Below, in pieces: positions 1-5,753 of a stretch of DNA of 10,091 nt; within the stretch, counting starts at the first letter, position 1; each line of letters begins with the position of its first letter. Where the stretch lies: NCBI GenBank assembly GCA_002314515.1, contig DCGB01000114.1:1-10091 (forward strand). Direction: 5' to 3'. The position numbers were made by a program, and so were the translations under genes. Under the pieces are notes generated by a model, which was not told where the DNA came from, made no database searches, and saw only the letters and a list, made by a program, of their open reading frames with translations. The stretch is from Solobacterium sp. UBA1789. GTDB lineage: Bacteria; Bacillota_I; Bacilli_A; Erysipelotrichales; Erysipelotrichaceae.

Positions 1-538
1 TAGGATATGCACCATGAGCTGTACCGATAGCAACTGCCAAGCAGTCAACGCCAGTTTCATCAACGAATTTCTTAGCTTCTGCTGGATCTGTTAAATGAGA
101 CTTAGTATCTTCTTCTGCATTCTGAGCCTGGCCTACATGACCGAATTCAGCTTCAACAGAAACGCCTACTGAATGAGCTAAAGCAACAACAGCCTTAACT
201 TCTCTAGCATTTTCTTCAAAGCTGCAAGCAGACTTATCAATCATAACTGATGTGAAACCAGCCTGGATAGCCTTTGCACAAGCATCATAACTCTGACCAT
301 GGTCTAAGTTAATGCATACTGGAACAGATGACTGAGCAGCTAAATCTCTTAACATGTGACCAAAGAAAACGATATCAGGGTTAGCTTTGAAACCTACGTC
401 AAGAATTAATGGTGACTTTAAATCTTCTGCAACTTCAATAGCAGCTCTTGCATCAAATTCAGAGCTTACATTTGGAGCAGCAACGCCGTAATTGCCCTTA
501 GAAGCATGATCGACGATTTCTTTCATTGTAACTAACAT
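1..538 (-). CDS. fba: Class II fructose-bisphosphate aldolase (5' part, runs off window)
   Basis: Zinc-dependent (class II) ketose-bisphosphate aldolase, which cleaves fructose 1,6-bisphosphate to dihydroxyacetone phosphate and glyceraldehyde 3-phosphate in cytoplasmic glycolysis. The first 179 codons are present; the rest lies beyond base 1. The translation begins MLVTMKEIVDHASKGNYGV and keeps family landmarks: an N-terminal helix followed by AAPNV, the substrate-side INLDHGQ motif with its metal-binding His, the SVMIDKS strand, the VEAEFGHVG motif with metal-binding Glu, and near the window edge LAVAIGTAHGAYP with another metal His. The start at 538 is supported by AGGAGG at 547-552, 8 bases upstream. 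A Met four codons later is a less likely start. The neighbour upstream ends in a terminator, so this gene probably has its own promoter in 568-596. Fba and the less specific tagatose-bisphosphate aldolases cannot be fully separated from this half, but a housekeeping FBP aldolase is most likely. Confidence 0.93.
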   Translation of the reverse strand, partial: MLVTMKEIVDHASKGNYGVAAPNVSSEFDARAAIEVAEDLKSPLILDVGFKANPDIVFFGHMLRDLAAQSSVPVCINLDHGQSYDACAKAIQAGFTSVMIDKSACSFEENAREVKAVVALAHSVGVSVEAEFGHVGQAQNAEEDTKSHLTDPAEAKKFVDETGVDCLAVAIGTAHGAYP

Positions 539-567
539 TACAAAATCCTCCTAATTTTTCTTATTTT

Positions 568-596
568 ATTGTATAACAATAAGCAATATTTAAGAA
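568..596 (-). promoter_or_regulatory. Probable promoter of the aldolase gene
   Basis: Read on the minus strand there is TTCTTA (591-596), a 17-base spacer and TACAAT (568-573). The -10 matches five of six consensus bases; the -35 matches only three. It sits between the upstream terminator and the AGGAGG of the aldolase gene, where a promoter is needed. Assignment is by consensus only. Confidence 0.4.
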
Positions 597-607
597 TATC
601 TAATAAT

Positions 608-645
608 TAAAAAAACGCTTACAAATAGTCAAAATTGTAAGCGTT
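608..645 (-). terminator. Intrinsic terminator of the amidohydrolase operon
   Basis: A perfect 11-base inverted repeat, AACGCTTACAA (614-624) and TTGTAAGCGTT (635-645), encloses a 10-base loop. On the minus strand the stem is followed by seven T residues (complement of 609-615). It lies about 40 bases past the stop of the amidohydrolase gene and separates that operon from the aldolase gene. Confidence 0.88.
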
Positions 646-683
646 ATATTTTATTTATATATATTAAATATCTAAAAAACTAA

Positions 684-1871
684 TTATGCTTTAGTTCCAT
701 AAAGTCTCAAAGCATTCTTATACATGATATCCTCAGCTGACTCGTATGCCTGCTTCTCAGAAAGCATCTTCATATCAACCGCCTTCTGCAATATCACCTG
801 TAAAGAATCCCTGGCAACCTTAGCAGACATCCACGCAATCTCCGGATGATCATGCATACCCGTACCCAACAGGATCTTGGTATGAGGAGCCATAGCCATA
901 ATCTCCTCCAGAATCTGCGTAAAATTCAGACAAGCCCAAGGTAAGACCTGACCCAGATCAGCCCAGACATGAGGATAAGTATTAGCCATAACACCAACAT
1001 TACGGGCATAAGGATAACTGCAGTGTAAGAAAACCAGATGCGTATTATAGAACTCGTAATTATTCAACATTGGACAAAAGACAAAAGGATCAAGTTGTCC
1101 AATATCACCATGATAAGTCGGACCCGTAATACCCGTATGAATATGAATAGGGAAATCAAGTTCCATTGTCAGCTTACAGACATGGGTAAACAAGGCATGA
1201 TAGACATCATCATAGGCATCCTTATCACCCTTTTTAGCCCTGTCATAAACTGCCCTGGCTTCTTCTGCTCTGACAATATGGGGACGCTTTTCCGTCTTCT
1301 CTAAAATATGACATTTGACGCCATCATATTTCTCTTCAACAATAGCTTTTCTGACTGCCTTATCAATCTTTTCCAGTAATTCATCGTAGGACTCAGCTTC
1401 CTTAAAATATCTGATAATTGGTGCATCAATTCGCCACAAACGATAGATAGGAACCGGAAAAACTTCCAATGACTTATCACCCATTTCCTTCTTGTTATCA
1501 AGAAGTTCACCAATTATATGCTGATCTGCATATAATTCAGCAGTATAAGCCTTCATATCCTTTAAAGAACGCTTATTACGCTCTTTCAGAACAACATCAA
1601 AATCAGTTTCACAGCCATAGTAATCGCTGAGATATTTAATCAGAGTCTTTGTCACACCCAGATTCTTAGCAACAATCTCCAGATATTCATCAGAACAGGA
1701 ATTATGATCATTATTAACGCAATCACCAAATTCCTTAGTCTCATTCAACCTGTCACCATAACCATGGGCAAAAGGTGTCAGAAACTCCCTCATATCAATC
1801 TCGTGATTAGAAACATCAATCAGATGAGTATGATCATCAAAGAAAGGAATATCTTTAAAATCCAGCATCAT
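684..1871 (-). CDS. Amidohydrolase-family (FluG/Amidohydro_2-like) TIM-barrel protein
   Basis: Predicted 395-residue cytoplasmic metal-dependent hydrolase or lyase of the amidohydrolase superfamily; substrate unknown. Visible barrel motifs in order: DDHTHL at 12-17 (the strand-1 HxH metal pair), GVKCHI near 185-190 (strand 4), IHIHTG at 242-247 (strand 5 His), VFLHCSYPYAR at 280-290 (strand 6 His), then VWADLGQVLPW at 302-312, which is characteristic of the branch containing the N-terminal domain of FluG and glutamine-synthetase-linked amidohydrolases. The strand-8 segment reads GTGMHDHPE (336-344), where relatives usually have an Asp two residues after the first Gly (GTD or GSD); here it is Gly338. 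The start codon overlaps the stop of the upstream gene by four bases (ATGA), indicating translational coupling. A second Met directly follows, so the start could be one codon later. The family call is firm; the reaction is not. Confidence 0.82.
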   Translation of the reverse strand: MMLDFKDIPFFDDHTHLIDVSNHEIDMREFLTPFAHGYGDRLNETKEFGDCVNNDHNSCSDEYLEIVAKNLGVTKTLIKYLSDYYGCETDFDVVLKERNKRSLKDMKAYTAELYADQHIIGELLDNKKEMGDKSLEVFPVPIYRLWRIDAPIIRYFKEAESYDELLEKIDKAVRKAIVEEKYDGVKCHILEKTEKRPHIVRAEEARAVYDRAKKGDKDAYDDVYHALFTHVCKLTMELDFPIHIHTGITGPTYHGDIGQLDPFVFCPMLNNYEFYNTHLVFLHCSYPYARNVGVMANTYPHVWADLGQVLPWACLNFTQILEEIMAMAPHTKILLGTGMHDHPEIAWMSAKVARDSLQVILQKAVDMKMLSEKQAYESAEDIMYKNALRLYGTKA

Positions 1872-2467
1872 TCACTCTTTCCAGTTAACCACTCACTATA
1901 TGGTAAAGTCTCAACCCAGTCACAGAAGGCATGCCACTCAGGCAGACGGTGATTTCTTCTTTGACGATAAATTGTCTTCAATTGACGATAGTTAGTAATC
2001 ATCTTTGCGGTAATCTTGAAACCAGCCGGATTAGAATATAATACTTCCAGATATTTCTTAGGAAGCTGCGGATCATTTGGGTTTTCTGCCAGCATCTTAT
2101 TATATTCAGCCACCTTTTCCTTCATGATTTCAATAATACGAGGATCAACATATTCAATATACTGTTTATCCAGATCAAAACGCGTCATACGATGCATTGT
2201 TGACTGAGAAGAAATGAAATATAAGAAACGATAACGCTCAGCTTCAACCCACATTTTATTAGTGCAGGTCAAATCAAACTGAACAGTAATACCTGTTAAA
2301 AACTGATCATGGCCTGAACCTGGTTCACTGCCAGCCAAAGACCCAACAGTCTTAGTGATATCAGAATTAAGCTTATTCAAATCAGTTGCCATCGGATACT
2401 TACTACCCTTAACAGCTTCCTCAAGACCATAAATGTTGACATTAGAAATAACATCACTGATTTCCAT
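1868..2467 (-). CDS. Uncharacterised ThyX-like protein, first gene of the amidohydrolase operon
   Basis: A 199-residue soluble protein with no signal peptide or membrane segment. I recognise it as a family of phage- and Firmicute-associated hypothetical proteins rather than a named enzyme. Conserved-looking parts are GSGHDQFLTG (50-59), a central RYRFLYFISSQSTMHRM (78-94) and a C-terminal block TNYRQLKTIYRQRRNHRLPE (158-177) followed by WHAFCDWVETLPYSEW. The order resembles flavin-dependent thymidylate synthase ThyX: a central RHRxxSxNExSxRY-like stretch, then N-x-R-x-L...R...(Q/E)W near the end. The exact ThyX signature is absent, so thymidylate synthase activity should not be assumed. The start at 2467 has AGGAGA at 2474-2479, six bases upstream. 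Its stop overlaps the amidohydrolase start by four bases, so the two products are probably made together. Confidence 0.75.
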   Translation of the reverse strand: MEISDVISNVNIYGLEEAVKGSKYPMATDLNKLNSDITKTVGSLAGSEPGSGHDQFLTGITVQFDLTCTNKMWVEAERYRFLYFISSQSTMHRMTRFDLDKQYIEYVDPRIIEIMKEKVAEYNKMLAENPNDPQLPKKYLEVLYSNPAGFKITAKMITNYRQLKTIYRQRRNHRLPEWHAFCDWVETLPYSEWLTGKSE

Positions 2468-2627
2468 AATTGTTCTCCTATAACTTTATCTATATTTTAT
2501 CATTATTTGCCCACCCATTGCCTACAAGACGATAAACTGATACTTTATTTAAAAAACAGCTTCATATAGGTTAGAATACAAGAGAAAGCATTGTCTGATA
2601 TCCGGCAATTTATATGGAGGTATATTA
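2468..2627. promoter_or_regulatory. Divergent intergenic control region
   Basis: The 160-base AT-rich gap between the minus-strand ThyX-like operon and the plus-strand kinase gene must hold both promoters. For the kinase side a possible -10 TAGAAT lies at 2572-2577 with a poor -35 (TTAAAA, 2549-2554) at 17-base spacing. For the operon side a TAAAAT-like -10 is visible but has no convincing -35. No clear operator or riboswitch fold was seen. Confidence 0.35.
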
Positions 2628-3362
2628 ATGGAATATCTTTCTAACAGCAATGGCATAACAGTTAAAGCCCATTATTCTGATGAAAATGTCAAAGAACTCT
2701 TTTTACCCCTTTTAGAAGATTTAATTAAAAAACAAAAAGAAAAACAGGGACGACTCCTAGTCTTTCTGGCAGCTCCTCCAGGAACCGGCAAAACAACTCT
2801 CTGTGAGTTTTTGAATTATCTTTATAAAGAAAACTTTGGTGATAATCTGACTGTCATTGGCATGGATGGCTTCCATCATTATAATGATTATCTGGAATCT
2901 CATGAAATTGACTACAATGGCCAGAGAATCAAACTAAAGGCCATTAAGGGTCAGCTGCCAACTTTCAACGTCCAGTATCTGAAAGAAAAACTGGAAAAAG
3001 TTGCCAAAGGAGAAAATGTGATGTGGCCAGTCTATGACCGCCAGCTGCATAATCCAAGAGAAGATGCCATCGAAGTAAATGGCGACATTGTCATTCTGGA
3101 AGGCATCTACATCATGATGAAAGAAGAAGTCTGGAAAGATTTGAGCGAATATGCCGACTATACCATCTTCATTAAATCTGAACCGGCAGCCTTAAAAGAA
3201 AGACTCATAAGACGCAAAATGAACGGCAATCTTACATATGAAGAAGCCAAAACCTTTATCGAAATGAATGATATGGTCAACGCAACAAAAGTCCTCAACA
3301 ATTCAAAAGAAGCTGACCTGAATCTGGAATTAAAAGAAGATTATACGTTTAGAGTTATCTAA
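2628..3362 (+). CDS. P-loop nucleoside/nucleotide kinase family protein (YggC/YFH7-like)
   Basis: A 244-residue cytoplasmic kinase of the uridine kinase/phosphoribulokinase/pantothenate kinase superfamily. Walker A is APPGTGKTT at 49-57. It is followed by the group-specific MDGFHHYNDYL (79-89), WPVYDRQLHNPREDA (133-147) and the Walker B-like VILEGIY (155-161), with RLIRRK (192-197) as lid arginines. The GMDGFHHYN and WPVYDR..HNP motifs fit the E. coli YggC/yeast YFH7 branch, whose physiological substrates are poorly defined; a small phosphate acceptor such as a sugar or nucleoside is expected. The length is normal for this branch. The start has TGGAGG at 2615-2620, seven bases upstream. The gene is monocistronic, divergent from the ThyX-like operon, and ends at its own terminator. 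The family is clear; the substrate cannot be read from the sequence. Confidence 0.85.
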   Translation: MEYLSNSNGITVKAHYSDENVKELFLPLLEDLIKKQKEKQGRLLVFLAAPPGTGKTTLCEFLNYLYKENFGDNLTVIGMDGFHHYNDYLESHEIDYNGQRIKLKAIKGQLPTFNVQYLKEKLEKVAKGENVMWPVYDRQLHNPREDAIEVNGDIVILEGIYIMMKEEVWKDLSEYADYTIFIKSEPAALKERLIRRKMNGNLTYEEAKTFIEMNDMVNATKVLNNSKEADLNLELKEDYTFRVI

Positions 3363-3367
3363 TAAAC

Positions 3368-3393
3368 AGCACTTCATAAGAAGCGCTTTTTTT
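3368..3393 (+). terminator. Intrinsic terminator of the kinase gene
   Basis: AGCACTTC (3368-3375), a four-base loop ATAA and GAAGCGCT (3380-3387) form an eight-pair stem with one A-C mismatch, running into seven T residues (3387-3393). It begins six bases after the kinase stop. On the minus strand the stem also folds, with a G-U pair, but lacks a T run. Its T tract touches the stop of the opposite-strand gene remnant. Confidence 0.78.
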
Positions 3394-3589
3394 ACTCTTT
3401 AATATAACGTTGATTTTTACTATTTGGCTTATCCGGAATTGTCATTCTAATCAAACCGTTTTCAATTGCCGGATTCAGATAACTGTTTCTTAATGTCTCT
3501 TTTGATTTAATAAAAAGTCTTTCCATGATCTCATTAGCTGATAAAGGAATATCTGCTTCCATTACAGCAAGCAATTTGTTAACCTGATA
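3392..3589 (-). pseudogene. C-terminal remnant of a Fic/AlbA-type protein (winged-helix tail)
   Basis: About 65 codons read from SYQVNKLLAVMEADIPLSAN through EIMERLFIKSKETLRNSYLN to a tail containing MTIPDKPNSKNQRY. This is the typical C-terminal winged-helix segment found at the end of Fic-domain proteins and AlbA-type ATP-binding transcriptional regulators, proteins normally several hundred residues long. The catalytic or ATP-binding part is missing: the frame meets a stop just upstream (a TAG inside the end of the preceding GG-leader gene), there is no ATG before Met at 3562, and no ribosome binding site is visible. A TTG at 3574 could start a 60-residue product but has no supporting signal. 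The best reading is a decayed fragment left after loss of the main gene. The exact parent family is uncertain. Confidence 0.6.
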
Positions 3590-3614
3590 CGATATATTTT
3601 TTGATTCTTTAAGA

Positions 3615-3905
3615 TTATGATTCTACTTCTTTTGTATATTGAATAATAATTTTTTCAATATCACTGACTGACTTTTTTAACATTAGTGCCGCCTGAGAAA
3701 TAGTCAGATTAGTGACGATATTTATGATTTTTTCATCAACATTGCAAGCCATCATCAGCAGGTTTCTGATTTCCGGATACTGGTCAAAAATATCCTTCAG
3801 TTTAGTTGTATTATCAAAACTGATTGTCTTACCCTTATATTCAACAGAGAATCCACCACTGATATTTTCCAGTTCAGCATCAGAAATTATTTCTTTTTTT
3901 GACAT
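3615..3905 (-). CDS. Double-glycine leader protein with DUF1858-like body
   Basis: A 96-residue protein. Residues 1-18, MSKKEIISDAELENISGG, are a textbook bacteriocin-type leader (acidic/hydrophobic helix, L-x-x-I-S-G-G), where a C39 peptidase exporter would cut after Gly18. The remaining 78 residues include KLKDIFDQYPEIRNLLMM (35-52) and LTISQAALMLKKSVSDIEKI (67-86). This spacing recalls DUF1858-type helical domains (KLxDLLexYPEL...TlexAAxxxgvxxxeLi), but the paired cysteines seen in some DUF1858 members are absent; only Cys54 remains. It is therefore not an ordinary short bacteriocin core. The start at 3905 is supported by AAGGATG at 3911-3917. It lies 52 bases after the LCP gene on the same strand with no clear terminator between, so co-transcription is possible. 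No peptidase exporter is nearby. The leader is convincing; the DUF1858 link is an inference. Confidence 0.75.
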   Translation of the reverse strand: MSKKEIISDAELENISGGFSVEYKGKTISFDNTTKLKDIFDQYPEIRNLLMMACNVDEKIINIVTNLTISQAALMLKKSVSDIEKIIIQYTKEVES

Positions 3906-3957
3906 AATTACATCCTTCCCTAATTACTTCTTTTTTATCATATATCTATTGACAATA

Positions 3958-5001
3958 TCATGACACATCAGCATATTCACCATATCTGCTATAAATATCA
4001 TCGATAATCTTTTCAGCATTGTCACTTATCTGATAATCATCAACAGCCCAGATATATTTATGCAAACCAACAATCTGGTCGCTATATGACTTCAGCAGAT
4101 AACCGCCAATACTCGGACAGCGATAGATATCATCATATTCACCAAGTGGCCAGGTATAACTCTGAATATTTCCCAAATCAAAACCAATAACATCTATAAG
4201 ATAAGACTTTATTTCCTCATTATTCAGATTAGTAGTGATATAAGGCATTACGACTCTGACAAGATTAAGTATTTCCGTATAAGAAAGTTCCTTAATCTTT
4301 TCTGCCACCTTACGAATAATTGTATTCTGTCGTTCAACCCTAACAAAATCACTGTCTACATATCGCTGACGGGCATAGGCCAGGGCATCATGTCCATCAA
4401 GATGATTCAATCCCTCTTTGGCCTCGATATTCATTATTGTATTTGTTGTTATCAGACCATTGAAAGCAGCAGCTTCCGTAGCTGTCAGTTCAACATCAAC
4501 ACCACCTATTTCATCAATAATAGCGATAAAACCCGCATAGGAAATTGAAACAAATCTGGTAATATCCATATCCAGATTGGCATTAATCGTCTGAATAGCC
4601 GCCTTCTCACCACCACGTACAACAGCCCAGTTTAAATGAATATATTCCTCATTTTCACCTGGCATTAAGACTACAACGTCTCTTTGAAGATTTGAAAGCT
4701 TAATTTTCTTATCCGTATAATCCAGACTGACAATCTTAATCGCATCAGAACGTTCACCTTCACTGTCACTAAAGTCTGCATCAGAATTATCCTTACCCAA
4801 CAAAAGGAAATTAATGACCTCATGGGCCTCTTCTTTTCTATCAGATTCATTGATACAGGCATCAGCCTCATTAATAACTTCTTCCTTATTCATTGTATTA
4901 AGAAAGGAATCGATATATAAATTAATGGCCACAAAAGCACTGCATATAATCATCATGACCAATATCAGAATCATGATTATCTTCATCCGCTTTTTCTTCA
5001 T
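3958..5001 (-). CDS. LytR-CpsA-Psr (LCP) family cell-wall glycopolymer transferase
   Basis: A 347-residue membrane-anchored enzyme of the family that attaches lipid-linked teichoic acids or capsular polymers to peptidoglycan on the outer face of the membrane. Residues 1-6 are basic, 7-28 form one transmembrane helix, and the rest is extracellular. LCP landmarks are FLLLGKD (65-71), RSDAIKIVSLDY (84-95), LSNLQRDVVV (102-111), a GLNHLDGHDALAYARQR block (197-213) and DFVRVERQ (218-225); the Arg and Asp residues here bind the pyrophosphate and metal in known members. The usual SIPRD is SNLQRD, a mild variant. It has no good Shine-Dalgarno sequence: the bases before the start are AAAATGAAATAGTT. 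It sits between the ABC operon terminator and the GG-leader gene, giving an envelope-related context. Confidence 0.9.
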   Translation of the reverse strand: MKKKRMKIIMILILVMMIICSAFVAINLYIDSFLNTMNKEEVINEADACINESDRKEEAHEVINFLLLGKDNSDADFSDSEGERSDAIKIVSLDYTDKKIKLSNLQRDVVVLMPGENEEYIHLNWAVVRGGEKAAIQTINANLDMDITRFVSISYAGFIAIIDEIGGVDVELTATEAAAFNGLITTNTIMNIEAKEGLNHLDGHDALAYARQRYVDSDFVRVERQNTIIRKVAEKIKELSYTEILNLVRVVMPYITTNLNNEEIKSYLIDVIGFDLGNIQSYTWPLGEYDDIYRCPSIGGYLLKSYSDQIVGLHKYIWAVDDYQISDNAEKIIDDIYSRYGEYADVS

Positions 5002-5005
5002 AACT

Positions 5006-5035
5006 ATTTCATTTTACATCTTTTTTATATGTCAA
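5006..5035 (-). promoter_or_regulatory. Possible LCP promoter starting inside the upstream T-tract
   Basis: Read on the minus strand, the T run of the upstream terminator continues straight into a perfect TTGACA (5030-5035). After 18 bases comes TGAAAT (5006-5011), matching four of six -10 positions. Transcription would then start about at the LCP start codon (5001), giving a leaderless or nearly leaderless message, which agrees with the missing ribosome binding site. Terminator readthrough is the alternative. Confidence 0.35.
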
Positions 5036-5064
5036 AAAAGAAGTGACCTCCAAGGTCACCTCTT
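5034..5064 (-). terminator. Strong intrinsic terminator of the PASTA/ABC operon
   Basis: Arms 5038-5048 and 5054-5064 pair over 11 positions (core GTGACC/GGTCAC, one G-U in the outer stem) around a five-base loop. On the minus strand the hairpin is followed by a T tract (complement of 5034-5039). It lies five bases past the ABC ATPase stop codon. Confidence 0.88.
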
Positions 5065-5068
5065 ATAA

Positions 5069-5743
5069 TTATTCAATATCCTGTAATTTACCATCCTTTA
5101 GTAAAAGACGATGGTCAGACATTGCGGATACTGCATCTGAATGGGTTACGACAATAATTGTCTTACCAAATTCATGAGCAAGTTCCTTAAAGATGCCAAT
5201 GATTTCCTGCTCCGTTGCCGTATCCAGATTACCAGTAGGTTCATCGGCAAAAATCAGATTGACATTAGAAGCCAGAGATCTTGCAATAGCCACACGCTGC
5301 TGCTCACCACCAGATAACTGATTAACCCGACGATCTGCCTTAGTCTTAACGATACCAAAGCGCTCTAAGAGATTATAGGCAACATTCTTCTGATCCTTTG
5401 GTAACTTATTATCAGTTTCTGCCATAGCCAATAAAACATTTTCCACAGCTGTCAGATAAGAAATCAGATTATACTGCTGGAAAACAATACTGATGGCATT
5501 ACGACGATACTTTCCTAAGCCGATTTTTTTGATATCATCTTCCTTAAAATAAATATTTCCACTCTTGGCTTCATCAAGACCCGCAATTAATGACAATAAA
5601 GTTGTCTTACCGGAACCAGATGGACCCAATATCGTATAGAAAGTTCCTTCTTCAAAAGAATAAGATAAGTCCTTAAGAATCTGACGCTCATAACCACCAT
5701 CGATATAAGAATAATTTATATTTTCTAAACGTAAAATACTCAT
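5069..5743 (-). CDS. ABC transporter ATPase (MacB/LolD-type)
   Basis: A 224-residue nucleotide-binding subunit that powers the neighbouring FtsX-type permease at the inner face of the membrane. Walker A is GPSGSGKTT at 40-48, the Q-loop is VFQQYN (87-92), the signature is LSGGEQQRVAIARSL (143-157), Walker B is LIFADEPTGNLD (163-174) with catalytic Glu168, and the switch His is 201. The DEPTGNLD motif and the length place it in the MacB/LolD/FtsE group (mechanotransmission or peptide/lipoprotein export) rather than among importers. It carries no C39 peptidase domain, so it is not a leader-cleaving bacteriocin exporter. Its AGGAGG (5749-5754) overlaps the permease stop codon, giving tight coupling; it is the last gene before the terminator. 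Confidence 0.95.
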   Translation of the reverse strand: MSILRLENINYSYIDGGYERQILKDLSYSFEEGTFYTILGPSGSGKTTLLSLIAGLDEAKSGNIYFKEDDIKKIGLGKYRRNAISIVFQQYNLISYLTAVENVLLAMAETDNKLPKDQKNVAYNLLERFGIVKTKADRRVNQLSGGEQQRVAIARSLASNVNLIFADEPTGNLDTATEQEIIGIFKELAHEFGKTIIVVTHSDAVSAMSDHRLLLKDGKLQDIE

Positions 5744-5753
5744 ATTAGCCTCC

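Noticed and set aside
1038..1952. Plus-strand open frames opposite the amidohydrolase (for example 1038-1304 and 1704-1952)
   Set aside because: No ribosome binding site, no recognisable protein pattern, and fully antisense to a well-supported gene.
3712..3963. Plus-strand frame of about 83 codons opposite the GG-leader gene, with hydrophobic runs
   Set aside because: Antisense to a gene with a proper leader and ribosome binding site; the hydrophobicity follows from the AT-rich complement.
4671..5068. Open frames overlapping the LCP gene on both strands
   Set aside because: They are frame shadows; the LCP reading frame has clear family motifs along its whole length.
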